Positions 25,522-34,070 of a stretch of DNA of 64,000 bases are shown in pieces (position 1 is the first letter of the stretch; every line of letters starts with the position of its first letter). The stretch lies in the NCBI RefSeq assembly GCF_005860805.1, contig NZ_VCEJ01000005.1, positions 744,001-808,000 on the forward strand. The letters are read 5' to 3'. The translations under genes and the position numbers were made by a program. The notes beneath the pieces are model-generated. The model did no database searches. It was not told the origin of the DNA and saw only the letters and a program-made list of their open reading frames with translations. The stretch is from Dyadobacter luticola (lineage in GTDB: Bacteria > Bacteroidota > Bacteroidia > Cytophagales > Spirosomataceae).

Positions 25522-26437
25522 TTTTTAGTTCCTCGCGTCGCTGGTAAGGTAAAAGGTTTTGCGGGCGCAGATGTTTCCAGCGCCTGTGGCTCCACAGCCA
25601 GTTATCGGGTTGTTTAATAATATCTTCTTCCAGGTATTCAATCTGGCTTTGCAGGATCTGGTTGGCAGGTTCCCTTTTTGGATTTTCCGTAATCAGCTTA
25701 AAATAAGCCTTGTAAAACCCACGCTGCATTTCATTTCGCAGGATCCCCATGTAAAGGACCGGTGCATTCAGCCTTCTTGCGATCAGCTCCACACCCCTGA
25801 AAACGCCGGTATCCTGGTTCAGGAAGCTGGTCCAGTAAGCCTTTTCCGGAACCGGCGACTGGTCATTGATCAGCACGAAAAGAAAAGGTTTGTCCCTGGG
25901 TTCCAGGGCCTTGGCCATCGCATCTTTCATCGGGATCATTTCGGTGCCAAACTTCGTACGCACTTTCCTGAACCAATCCTCGAAAATATCATTCGCCAGC
26001 TCGTGGTAAACGACCACAATTTGGTAGGATAATTTGGCAGAAGCAAACAAGTTGAGCATTTCCCAATTTCCAAGATGCCCTGAAACCACCACCAAGCTTT
26101 TTTGCTGCTGATAATAATGGTCAAGCAAATCCATTTCCAGGTCGAAACGGTTGAGCAAATCCTTTTTTGAAATCGACCTCAGCTTGATCGTTTCAAAAAT
26201 AATGTCGGTGAAATTCTGGTAGTACTTTTGCGCGATCGATTGGATGGTTTCGTCGCTATAATAAGGAAAGCTGTTGTGCAGGTTTTCGAGGATCACTTTC
26301 CGGCGATAATGCCCGACGTCAAATATTAGAAAGCGGAAAATGTCAGAGATTTTATAAAGAATTTTCCACGAAAGCCTGGATATCGCTGTTAGAAAAAACA
26401 GTAAAAGGCGGGTGAAAAAAGTCTTCATTGCGTCCAT
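25514..26437 (-). CDS. LpxL/HtrB-like lipid A acyltransferase, copy 2
   Basis: This 307-aa inner-membrane acyltransferase has an N-terminal hydrophobic helix (FFTRLLLFFLTAISRLSWKI) and the catalytic block VVVSGHLGNWEML (H-x4-E). DVGHYRRKVILENLHNSFPY upstream and DTGVFRGVELIARRLNAPVL downstream are family hallmarks. It adds a secondary acyl chain to lipid A. The ATG at 26435-26437 was preferred to a TTG seven codons upstream, with AAAGG about 8 nt before it. It is clearly paralogous to the gene at 26524-27411 and overlaps the GT9 gene by 8 nt, forming an LPS operon. Confidence 0.85.
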   Translation of the reverse strand: MDAMKTFFTRLLLFFLTAISRLSWKILYKISDIFRFLIFDVGHYRRKVILENLHNSFPYYSDETIQSIAQKYYQNFTDIIFETIKLRSISKKDLLNRFDLEMDLLDHYYQQQKSLVVVSGHLGNWEMLNLFASAKLSYQIVVVYHELANDIFEDWFRKVRTKFGTEMIPMKDAMAKALEPRDKPFLFVLINDQSPVPEKAYWTSFLNQDTGVFRGVELIARRLNAPVLYMGILRNEMQRGFYKAYFKLITENPKREPANQILQSQIEYLEEDIIKQPDNWLWSHRRWKHLRPQNLLPYQRREELKSE

Positions 26438-26523
26438 TTCTTTGCCTTTAATTAGCAATTATGGAAAAGAAATAGTTCCGGCAAATGTCACTTTTAGTTG
26501 ATCTGCTGCATCCGGAGGCACTT

Positions 26524-27411
26524 TCAGGAGAGTGTCTGTTCCGGTTTGAGGCAGGTGGGCCGCTTGTGTTTCCAGCGGCGGTGGCTCCAAAGCCAGTTGT
26601 GCGGCTGGTCTATGATGTTTTTTTCCAGGATCCGGATCTGCTTTTCCAGGATTTCGTTGTTCCTCACTTCTTTTGGCCTGTCGGTAATCGGGAAAATATC
26701 CACGTGATAGTAGCCTCTTTTATGGGCTATTTTACAAAAATCCGCATAGAGAACAGTCAGATTATACCGCCGTGCGATGGTTTCAACGCCTCTGAAAACA
26801 CCGGTGTCCTGGTGCAGAAAGTTTGTCCAGAATGCTGTTTTCGGATTGGGCGACTGATCATTGGCCAGAACGACCACGTAAGGTTTGTCGCGTGGTTTTT
26901 GTAGTTCTTTAAAAATGTTGTCCATCGGCACCAGCACGGCGCCAAAGCGGGTCCGTAAGTCCAGAAACCACCGGTCCGACGCTTCGTTTTGAAGCGGCCG
27001 GTACACAACTATACATTCATGGGTAAAGCAGAGCGACGAAAAAAGATTCGCCAGCTCCCAGTTGCCGCGGTGGCCCATCAGGTAAATAATGTTGGTCTTG
27101 CTGCTGTAAAGCTCGTCCATGATACTAATATCCCCCTGCAGCCGCTCACGCACACATTCGGGGCTTGCCGTGCGGAATTTAATCGTCTCAATAATCAGAT
27201 CCGTGAAATGCAGATAGAAACTTTTGGCGATGCAGTTGAGCTCTTCGTCGGTCTTTTCGGGGAAGCTATTTTTGAGATTTTCCCGGATCACTTTCTTCCG
27301 GTAGCCACCGACATAGAAGAGTGCCCAGCAGAGAAAATCCGAGAGGCGGAAGGCATTTTTCCAGGAAAGTAACGAAACCTGATTAATAAGAAGGAACAGT
27401 GCTTTTCGCAA
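26524..27411 (-). CDS. LpxL/HtrB-like lipid A acyltransferase, copy 1
   Basis: This 295-aa paralogue of the next gene has the same layout: hydrophobic start (ALFLLINQVSLLSWKNAFRL), YVGGYRKKVIRENLKNSFPE, catalytic IYLMGHRGNWELANL and DTGVFRGVETIARRYNLTVL. Two tandem copies may add two different secondary chains to lipid A. The start is TTG at 27409-27411; alignment to the paralogue supports it and no ATG lies nearby. The divergent membrane protein gene begins one nucleotide away, so control regions must overlap coding sequence. Confidence 0.82.
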   Translation of the reverse strand: MRKALFLLINQVSLLSWKNAFRLSDFLCWALFYVGGYRKKVIRENLKNSFPEKTDEELNCIAKSFYLHFTDLIIETIKFRTASPECVRERLQGDISIMDELYSSKTNIIYLMGHRGNWELANLFSSLCFTHECIVVYRPLQNEASDRWFLDLRTRFGAVLVPMDNIFKELQKPRDKPYVVVLANDQSPNPKTAFWTNFLHQDTGVFRGVETIARRYNLTVLYADFCKIAHKRGYYHVDIFPITDRPKEVRNNEILEKQIRILEKNIIDQPHNWLWSHRRWKHKRPTCLKPEQTLS

Positions 27412-27412
27412 A

Positions 27413-27874
27413 ATGATTGGTGTCAGTGTGCCGGTACAATATTACGCAGATATTACCTACTTATTATATGGCCCTGAAATATTGGCATTTATGCTCATAT
27501 TTGTTAGATTCACTCTCTTAAACCATACGCCTGTGCTGGAAGGAATATTTGATATCAAAAACGATCGCCGCCTGAGTATGTATCTGTACCGGGTCGGATT
27601 TGGCATGTGGCTGATGTATCTGGTGCTCGGAGCGCCTGCCTTGAAAGCGTATCACCACTATCGCCAGGATTGCGGTTTGCTGTCTTTCGTGCTGATGATT
27701 TTTGGGTTCAGTGCTTCTATGGTGTATGATTATGTTCACCACCACGAGCAGTTTGAAATGAAGAAAAAGTGGCTTTTTATCAGCTACGCAATCCTCGCCT
27801 GCATCATTTACTTTCTGGAATTCAAAGGTAATGCCAGGATTATCGATCTCAACTGGCTCCTGACCCTGCTTTAA
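27413..27874 (+). CDS. uncharacterised four-helix membrane protein
   Basis: This 153-aa protein has about four hydrophobic segments (10-32, 60-78, 90-110, 122-140) joined by short loops; one loop has the histidine-rich DYVHHHEQFEMKKKW. I do not recognise the family. The annotated ATG at 27413 is one nucleotide from the divergent TTG-started acyltransferase; a later start at Met27 (about 27491) is possible and would leave room for a promoter. Its stop overlaps the 3' end of the convergent methyltransferase gene by 4 nt. Confidence 0.6.
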   Translation: MIGVSVPVQYYADITYLLYGPEILAFMLIFVRFTLLNHTPVLEGIFDIKNDRRLSMYLYRVGFGMWLMYLVLGAPALKAYHHYRQDCGLLSFVLMIFGFSASMVYDYVHHHEQFEMKKKWLFISYAILACIIYFLEFKGNARIIDLNWLLTLL

Positions 27875-28644
27875 TCTGCCAGGCCGCTTGTCGTTTTCTC
27901 CCTTTGCATCATTTCGAGGATTTTTCTGTGCGTGAGATCAGGCAGCGCGGCTACTTTTCCGATGACGATAATAGCCGGAGAGGCCATTTCACTCACTTTT
28001 GAAAGCGGTACAATGTTGCTGATTTTGCCGGTAACGAGCTTCTGCTCTTCCAGGCTGCCGTTTTGAATGATCGAAATAGGCTCGTCGAGCTTGTTGAGGC
28101 CCGAGTACATGGCAACAATTTCTTCCAGTTTATGCAGGCCCATCAAAATCACGACGGTCGCCGTAGACTGAGCTGCCAGGTAAAGGTCTTTGGATAGGGA
28201 ATGTTCTTTCGTTGTGCCGGTAATCACCCAAAAACTTTCACTTACACCCCTGGAAGTGAGCGGGATACCAGCAAGAGCCGGGACCGCATAGCTACTCGAA
28301 ATACCAGGAATTACCTCAGACTCAATACCGTGCTCGGCAGCAAACAGGATTTCTTCATAGCCGCGGCCAAAAATAAATGAGTCGCCACCTTTCAGCCGGA
28401 CTACTTCACCGTACTGATATGCCTTTTCTACGATCAGGTCATTGATTTCGTCCTGTCCGCAGCTTGTCTTACCGAATCGTTTTCCAACCAGGATTTTTTC
28501 GCAATCTGCCGGGCAGTAATCCAGCAGGGAGGGGTGCGCGAGGGAATCGTATAGTACAACCCGTGCTTTTTGCAAGGCCTTGATTCCTTTGAGGGTAATC
28601 AGGTCGGGATCGCCCGGGCCGGCACCTATTAATGTAAGTTTCAT
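27871..28644 (-). CDS. cobA: uroporphyrinogen-III C-methyltransferase
   Basis: This 257-aa SAM-dependent enzyme makes precorrin-2, the siroheme precursor. Signatures are LTLIGAGPGDPDLITLKGIK (SAM site 1), VVRLKGGDSFIFGRGYEE (site 2, with Ser where most have Pro), VIPGISSSYAVPALAGIPLT and GTTKEH. It is the last gene of the sulfate operon, after sulfite reductase, which uses siroheme. It lacks the CysG N-terminal dehydrogenase/ferrochelatase domain, and a separate intact one is not in the window (see the fragment in the TauE-type gene). The gap to cysI holds a 17-bp inverted repeat. Confidence 0.92.
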   Translation of the reverse strand: MKLTLIGAGPGDPDLITLKGIKALQKARVVLYDSLAHPSLLDYCPADCEKILVGKRFGKTSCGQDEINDLIVEKAYQYGEVVRLKGGDSFIFGRGYEEILFAAEHGIESEVIPGISSSYAVPALAGIPLTSRGVSESFWVITGTTKEHSLSKDLYLAAQSTATVVILMGLHKLEEIVAMYSGLNKLDEPISIIQNGSLEEQKLVTGKISNIVPLSKVSEMASPAIIVIGKVAALPDLTHRKILEMMQREKTTSGLAD

Positions 28645-28663
28645 GATATTTAGCTTTTAGCCC

Positions 28664-28726
28664 TCAGCTGTCAGCGCTTACCTTTTTCATGAACCAGAAG
28701 GTTAAAAGTTAAGCGCTGACAGCTGA
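28664..28726. repeat. 17-bp perfect inverted repeat between sulfite reductase and cobA
   Basis: TCAGCTGTCAGCGCTTA (28664-28680) and its exact reverse complement (28710-28726) flank 29 nt. The repeat starts 20 nt upstream of the cobA start and would fold as an mRNA hairpin, perhaps a processing or attenuation site. There is no T-run, so it is not a classical terminator. Confidence 0.7.
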
Positions 28727-28729
28727 AAA

Positions 28730-30958
28730 CTAACTGTCTTTTCCGAAAGAAAGCTCCTGCAAAACCGGCTCGCCGGTTTCCATCAACTGGGCTTCTCTGG
28801 TGTTACGAACAAAGTCGAGGAATTTGCCGGCGGTACCGATAAAGTACGTTGCAAATTCTTGGGTTGGTTCAAATTTATTGATACTGAATGCCAGTGACTT
28901 AAATGGTGTCTCCGCTTTTTCAGGTAAGGCAAATTCCGCAGGGGTTTCGTATTTGAAATCCTGGCCGAAATGCGTTTCGAAATCATTTACAATGCCGTAC
29001 TGCGTGTTCGTGTTGACGTCTTTCGTCATCAGCAAACCCTTCGCACCGGTAATGAGCACATTGTAAGCGTGATAAATCGCATCCGCCCAAATGCCCGACT
29101 CGTAGTTTTCTTTGGCAAGATTCAGCTTTTCCTGTCCTTCTGTAATCGTAGTTGCAACCAAATCCACCAGCACACTCGCACATTCTCCCACCCCGATTTC
29201 AGTTTTGAAAAGCTCATCGTGGTCCCAGTCGCGGTAATCGTCGTCGGTCAATGTCGACAGATCGGCCAGCGGTTTCAGCAGCTGGAAGAAGTAATTTTTC
29301 GTCTGACGCAGATAATACTGGTTGTAATATTCGCCTTCGTAAGCATTGTTTGCATAGTCATCGAAAAGCACGCGCAATGTTTCAGGGCCGCGTTTGGTAG
29401 GCACTTTGATCACCTTATCGCCGATTAAGCCGATACCGTCACCGGAAAATCCGCCGCCCAGCAATACCTGCAATGCAGGCAATACCATCTTGCCGTTTTT
29501 GATCGAGCTGCCGTGGAAACCAATGTTGCAGGCATTGTGCTGTCCGCAACCATTCATGCAGCCGCTGATTTTTATTTTAATATCCTGATTATAAATCATT
29601 TCAGGATACTCGTCACGCATTACATCTTCCAGCACGCGGGTAATTCCGTAGCTGCTGGAAATCGCCAGGTTACAGGTATCTGTTCCCGGGCACGTGGTAA
29701 TGTCCATCGTGCTGTCAAAGCCAGGAGCAACCAGGCCGAGTTTAGCCAGTTCGTGATAGATCGCCACCAGGTCTTCGCCTTTTACAAAACGCAGGATATA
29801 ACCTTGGTTGACTGTCACGCGAATGTCATCAGCCGCATATTTACGCACGATGTCCGCCAGGCTGCGGGCAATGGTCGAATGCATATCGCCCAGCAAAACC
29901 CGAAGCTGTACCGCGTGCCAGCCTTTTTGTTTTTGTTCAAATGTATTGGTACGCAGCCATTTGGTGAAAGTATCCAGCTTTTCAGCTTCAATGCTTTCGG
30001 CCGCTATTTTCAAAATCTCCGCTTCACTTATAGAAGGGCGTGGAGCGTAGTTGATAGATTCAACTTCTTTCGTTCCAAACAAATCCTCAGGAATCGTGAA
30101 GACTTTGTTTTTCACCGCAACCCGCTGCTCTTCCACCCGCGCCAGCATTTCTTCCAGACCCAGGTCATTCAAAAGAAATTTCATACGCGCCTTATGACGG
30201 CGTACGCGCTCTCCGTAGCGGTCAAAAACGCGGAGCAAAGCTTCTATAAAGGGAATTACATCTTTCTCTTCAAGGAATTCAAAAGCAGTTTGAGCAGAAA
30301 AAGGCTGCGCGCCCAAGCCGCCACCGATCAGCACCTTATATCCTTTTACAGTTTCACCAGCTTCATTCACGCCCATTTTAGCGATCAAACCCACGTCGTG
30401 GATGAATGCCAGAGCCGAATCTTTTTCAGAAGAAGAAACCGCGATTTTGAATTTCCTTCCCATATCCTGATTGATCGGGTTACGAAGGAAATATTGGAAG
30501 ATGGAATGTGTAAGAGGAGTTACATCAAAAGGTTCGTCCGGGTCTATACCCGCTACCGATGAAGCAGTTACGTTACGAATAGTATTTCCGCAAGCCTCTT
30601 TCAAGGTAATACCGGCATCTTCCAGGTCAGCCCAGAGCTGAGGAGAATCAGACAGTTTTACAAAGTGCAGCTGGATATCCTGGCGCGTAGTTGCGTGCAG
30701 GTTTCCGGTCGCAAATTTGTCCGAAGTATCGGCAATGCGGACAAGCTGGTCGGCAGTGACGCGTCCATACGGTAACTTGATACGGATCATTTGCACACCC
30801 GGCTGGCGCTGGCCGTACACGCCGCGTGTCAGACGAAACTTGCGGAATGCTTCCTCCGGTGTTTCGCCCGAGTTAAATGCACTGATTTTTTTATTTAAAT
30901 CAATGATATCACGCTTCGCAACAGCGGATACTTTGTCAGAAATGATTATCTCGCTCAT
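28730..30958 (-). CDS. siroheme-dependent sulfite reductase with C-terminal extension
   Basis: This 742-aa protein reduces sulfite to sulfide (nitrite is an alternative substrate in the family). The two ferredoxin-like halves contain GVYGQRQPGVQMIRIKLPYG and GNLHATTRQDIQLHFV near the start. The 4Fe-4S/siroheme ligands are C423, C429, C467 and C471 (TCPGTDTCNLAISSS and SGCMNGCGQHN). Residues about 570-742 form a helical extension with FKTEIGVGECASVLVDLVAT and WADAIYHAYNVLITGAKGLL, resembling a HEPN-type domain, not present in the shorter CysI forms. It is co-transcribed with cysN and cobA. Confidence 0.9.
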   Translation of the reverse strand: MSEIIISDKVSAVAKRDIIDLNKKISAFNSGETPEEAFRKFRLTRGVYGQRQPGVQMIRIKLPYGRVTADQLVRIADTSDKFATGNLHATTRQDIQLHFVKLSDSPQLWADLEDAGITLKEACGNTIRNVTASSVAGIDPDEPFDVTPLTHSIFQYFLRNPINQDMGRKFKIAVSSSEKDSALAFIHDVGLIAKMGVNEAGETVKGYKVLIGGGLGAQPFSAQTAFEFLEEKDVIPFIEALLRVFDRYGERVRRHKARMKFLLNDLGLEEMLARVEEQRVAVKNKVFTIPEDLFGTKEVESINYAPRPSISEAEILKIAAESIEAEKLDTFTKWLRTNTFEQKQKGWHAVQLRVLLGDMHSTIARSLADIVRKYAADDIRVTVNQGYILRFVKGEDLVAIYHELAKLGLVAPGFDSTMDITTCPGTDTCNLAISSSYGITRVLEDVMRDEYPEMIYNQDIKIKISGCMNGCGQHNACNIGFHGSSIKNGKMVLPALQVLLGGGFSGDGIGLIGDKVIKVPTKRGPETLRVLFDDYANNAYEGEYYNQYYLRQTKNYFFQLLKPLADLSTLTDDDYRDWDHDELFKTEIGVGECASVLVDLVATTITEGQEKLNLAKENYESGIWADAIYHAYNVLITGAKGLLMTKDVNTNTQYGIVNDFETHFGQDFKYETPAEFALPEKAETPFKSLAFSINKFEPTQEFATYFIGTAGKFLDFVRNTREAQLMETGEPVLQELSFGKDS

Positions 30959-31005
30959 GGTATAATGGTATTCTATATTCTAATAGTCTATCTGTCGCCC
31001 TCTTT

Positions 31006-31029
31006 GTCACCCTGAGCGCAGTCGAAGGG
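31006..31029. repeat. dispersed TGAGCGCAGTCGAAG element between cysN and sulfite reductase
   Basis: A 24-nt unit with core CCCTGAGCGCAGTCGAAGGG directly abuts the cysN stop codon. An identical copy lies at 32331-32354. It is a variant of the element in the 13.1- and 42.8-kb clusters. Confidence 0.75.
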
Positions 31030-32274
31030 TTATTCAATCATGCAGGCCCCAACTGTGACGTTAGAGGTCTCATCGATCAGGATTGCCGCGCCATTTGCAC
31101 GGTTTTTCTGATAAGGATCGTATGCAATCGGGTTTGCCGTTCTTAAAATAATCCGGGCAACATCGTTCAATTTCAGGCTCTCTACCTCGTCCAGCTTCTC
31201 GTAAGAATTAATGTCGATCTGGTATTCAATGTCACGGACCGAGCAGCGTGACCTGGCAGTTCCATGCTGCAGTACATATTTGCTGCCGGGTTTCAAAGTC
31301 TTTCTATCGTCCATCCAGCACACCAAAGCTTCGATATCCTGGCTTACGATCGGGGAGTTGTTCAGCGAAACAATGCTGTCGCCCCGGCTGATATCGATAT
31401 CGTCTTCAAGCAATATCGTTACCGATTGAAGAACAGAGGCTTCCTCTATTTCGTTTCCGCCAAATTCGATTTTGGCGATCTTTGATTCCTGCTCCGATGG
31501 CAAAATTTTGACCAGATCCCCTTTTTTGAAAGTCCCGCTCTGGACGCGACCCGCGTAGCCACGATAGTCATGCAGCTCCTCAGTTTGAGGACGGATCACA
31601 TATTGCACTGCAAAGCGGCCGTCTTCCTGATTTTGATCTTTTAAAACATTAACAGTTTCTAAAACCGAAAGCAATGTTTCGCCGGTGTACCAGCTCATAC
31701 TCTCCGATTTGTCTACAATGTTATCTCCGTTTAAAGCACTTACCGGGATGATGGTCAGGTCTTTAATGTTCAGTTTTTCAGCTAGTTCCGTGTAGTTTTT
31801 CGCTATTTCCAAAAACCGGTCTTCCGAATTTCCTACCAGGTCCATTTTATTGATCGCCATAATTACATGCGGGATACCCAGCATGGAAGCGATCAGCGAA
31901 TGTCTGCGGGTTTGTTCCACCACGCCATGACGTGCATCCACCAGGATGATCGCCAGATCGGCGTTTGAAGCGCCGGTAACCATATTCCGGGTATACTGAA
32001 TGTGGCCCGGAGCGTCAATGCTGATAAACTTGCGGTTCGGCGTCTGGAAATATTTGTAAGCCACATCAATCGTAATGCCCTGCTCACGTTCCGAGCGAAG
32101 ACCGTCGGTCAATAATGCGAGGTCAATTTCGCCCGCATTACGGGTTTTACTGGCGCGCTCGATGGCTTCCATCTGATCGGCCAGGATATTTTTTGTATCG
32201 TAAAGCAAACGTCCGATCAGGGTACTTTTCCCGTCATCTACGGAGCCTGCTGTTATAAATCTTAGTAAATCCAC
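31030..32274 (-). CDS. cysN: sulfate adenylyltransferase subunit 1 (GTPase)
   Basis: This 414-aa GTPase activates the CysD ATP sulfurylase. P-loop AGSVDDGKSTLIGRLLYDT (residues 9-27), switch region DAPGHIQYTRNMVTGA and AINKMDLVG are present. Two C-terminal beta-barrel domains follow as in EF-Tu. There is no fused CysC kinase, which fits the APS-reducing route used here. The start is GTG (32272-32274), because the next codons give the conserved LLRFITAGSVDDGKS. Dispersed repeats sit at both ends of the gene. Confidence 0.95.
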   Translation of the reverse strand: MDLLRFITAGSVDDGKSTLIGRLLYDTKNILADQMEAIERASKTRNAGEIDLALLTDGLRSEREQGITIDVAYKYFQTPNRKFISIDAPGHIQYTRNMVTGASNADLAIILVDARHGVVEQTRRHSLIASMLGIPHVIMAINKMDLVGNSEDRFLEIAKNYTELAEKLNIKDLTIIPVSALNGDNIVDKSESMSWYTGETLLSVLETVNVLKDQNQEDGRFAVQYVIRPQTEELHDYRGYAGRVQSGTFKKGDLVKILPSEQESKIAKIEFGGNEIEEASVLQSVTILLEDDIDISRGDSIVSLNNSPIVSQDIEALVCWMDDRKTLKPGSKYVLQHGTARSRCSVRDIEYQIDINSYEKLDEVESLKLNDVARIILRTANPIAYDPYQKNRANGAAILIDETSNVTVGACMIE

Positions 32275-32293
32275 CTTAACAACTTTAAATTAT

Positions 32294-32325
32294 TGAATGA
32301 GCGAATGAGTGAATGAGTGAATGTG
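32294..32325. repeat. four tandem 8-bp units between cysD and cysN
   Basis: Four consecutive octamers read TGAATGAG, CGAATGAG, TGAATGAG and TGAATGTG. The array starts 20 nt upstream of the cysN start and could vary in copy number by slippage, changing the spacing before cysN. Confidence 0.7.
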
Positions 32326-32330
32326 CTTTT

Positions 32331-32354
32331 GTCACCCTGAGCGCAGTCGAAGGG
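32331..32354. repeat. dispersed TGAGCGCAGTCGAAG element between cysD and cysN
   Basis: This copy is identical to the unit at 31006-31029 and lies 11 nt beyond the cysD stop, immediately next to the 8-bp tandem array. Confidence 0.75.
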
Positions 32355-32365
32355 CCAGCGCCCAA

Positions 32366-33310
32366 TCAAAAATAACCGCCTTTTTTCCTGTCTTCCATCG
32401 CTGCTTCCGTCTGCTGGTCGTCGATGCGGGTTTCACCTCTTTCGCTGATTCTTGAAATAGCGATTTCAGCGATTACCTCGTCGAGCGTTGCTGCATGGGA
32501 TTCTACGGCAGCGGTACAGGTCATATCACCCACGGTACGGAAACGCACCTGGCGTCTAACGATTTGATCCTCAGGATCCGGCGCGATCACAGGCGTATTA
32601 TTCAGCAATTTTCCATCTCTCAAAATCAGCTCCCTTTCATGCGCAAAATAGATCGAAGGCAATGCAATACCTTCTCTTTTCAGGTAAGCCCAAACATCCA
32701 GCTCAGTCCAGTTAGAAATCGGGAAAACGCGAACATTCTCACCTTTTTGAATGCGACCATTAAACAGGTTCCACAGTTCCGGACGCTGACGTTTCGGGTC
32801 CCACTGACCAAACTCGTCGCGGAAAGAGAAAATACGTTCTTTCGCACGTGCTTTTTCCTCGTCCCTGCGGGCACCGCCGATACAGGCGTCAAACTCAAAT
32901 TCTTCAATTGTATCCAGCAAAGTGAAGGTTTGCAACCAGTTACGGCTTGCATTCTTGCCGGTTTGCTCTTTCAGTCCTTTTGCTTTGATGGTATCCTCCA
33001 CATATCGCACCACCAGCTTCGCACCGATTTTTTCGGCCAGCTCGTCGCGGTACTCGATCGCCTCAATAAAGTTGTGGCCAGTATCTACGTGAACTAGCGG
33101 AAAAGGGATTTTTCCAGGTGCAAATGCCTTTTGAGCCAGATGCACGAGGGTGATGGAATCTTTCCCACCCGAAAACAAAAGCGCAGGTCTCTCAAACTGA
33201 CCAGCCACTTCACGCATAATGTAAATGGCCTCCGCTTCGAGCTGGTCCAGATAATCCGGCGTGCTGCGATCGGTGGTTATGCCTGAGGCCTCTTTCACTG
33301 AAATTGACAT
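32366..33310 (-). CDS. cysD: sulfate adenylyltransferase subunit 2
   Basis: This 314-aa ATP sulfurylase forms adenosine 5'-phosphosulfate from sulfate and ATP together with CysN. The PP-loop is PALLFSGGKDSITLVHLAQK. FPLVHVDTGHNFIEAIEYRD, ASRNWLQTFT and GGARRDEEKARAKERIFSFR follow as in other CysD proteins, and the C-terminus VRFRTVGDMTCTAAVES is also conserved. I chose the ATG at 33308-33310 over a TTG seven codons earlier. It lies 34 nt after cysH and in the same operon. Confidence 0.95.
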   Translation of the reverse strand: MSISVKEASGITTDRSTPDYLDQLEAEAIYIMREVAGQFERPALLFSGGKDSITLVHLAQKAFAPGKIPFPLVHVDTGHNFIEAIEYRDELAEKIGAKLVVRYVEDTIKAKGLKEQTGKNASRNWLQTFTLLDTIEEFEFDACIGGARRDEEKARAKERIFSFRDEFGQWDPKRQRPELWNLFNGRIQKGENVRVFPISNWTELDVWAYLKREGIALPSIYFAHERELILRDGKLLNNTPVIAPDPEDQIVRRQVRFRTVGDMTCTAAVESHAATLDEVIAEIAISRISERGETRIDDQQTEAAMEDRKKGGYF

Positions 33311-33343
33311 ATTGGATTGTTTTTCTTGCAAATATTGGGGTGC

Positions 33344-34048
33344 TTACTTGGCGTGTAAGCCACATTCTTTTTTAGATTCATCTTCCCACCACCAGCGACC
33401 GGCGCGGAAATCCTCGCCTTCCTGGATCGCGCGGGTACAAGGTGCGCAGCCAATGCTCACAAAGCCCCTGTCATGCAGGGGGTTATAAGGAATTCCCTGC
33501 GACTTCACATATTGTTTTACTTCTTCAAATCTCCATTTCAAAATCGGATGAAACTTCACCAACTGGTGCGCCTCGTCCCATTCCAGCTGCGGCATATCGT
33601 GACGGTTGCCCGACTGCTCGGCGCGGATACCGGTCACCCATATCTTCGCACCTTTCAAAGCGCGATTCAATGGCTCCACTTTACGGATAAAGCAGCATTC
33701 CTTACGGTTTTCCACCGATTCGTAAAAGCTCAGCGGACCTTTGGTGCTCACCAGCTGCTCTGCGGCAGCGGTTTGCGGGTAATAAACTTTGATCTTCGTA
33801 TCATACCGGTTATTGGTCTTTTGCAGCGTCATATAAGTCTCCGCAAAAAGCCGCCCAGTATCCAGTGTAAAAATCGAAATGTTCAGATTGTTTTTCAGGA
33901 TCAGATCGCTGATCACCTGGTCTTCATAGCCAAGACTGGTTGAAAAAACGACTTCTCCCGGAAACAGGTCCGCCAGCACAGCCAGCGACTCAGCTTCGCT
34001 TTTGCCTTCGATAGCGGCATTTAAAGAGGAAATAATGGATTCGTTCAT
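33344..34048 (-). CDS. cysH: adenylyl-sulfate (APS) reductase
   Basis: This 234-aa enzyme reduces APS to sulfite. The double cysteine in ENRKECCFIRKVEP and the CxxC in SIGCAPCTRAIQ would bind a 4Fe-4S cluster, which marks APS reductases as opposed to PAPS-specific CysH. The redox-active C-terminal cysteine is in KKECGLHAK. Other signatures are SLGYEDQVI, TLDTGRLFAETY and VTGIRAEQSGNR. The lack of a CysC kinase in the operon agrees with direct APS use. It lies between metZ (22-nt gap) and cysD. Confidence 0.94.
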   Translation of the reverse strand: MNESIISSLNAAIEGKSEAESLAVLADLFPGEVVFSTSLGYEDQVISDLILKNNLNISIFTLDTGRLFAETYMTLQKTNNRYDTKIKVYYPQTAAAEQLVSTKGPLSFYESVENRKECCFIRKVEPLNRALKGAKIWVTGIRAEQSGNRHDMPQLEWDEAHQLVKFHPILKWRFEEVKQYVKSQGIPYNPLHDRGFVSIGCAPCTRAIQEGEDFRAGRWWWEDESKKECGLHAK

Positions 34049-34070
34049 GGTGATTTTGCCTGCGCAATGC

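Noticed and set aside
29513..30562. 349-codon open frame on the plus strand
   Set aside because: It lies wholly antisense to the sulfite reductase gene, whose 4Fe-4S and siroheme motifs are intact. Its translation is rich in His/Arg/Phe with no recognisable domain.
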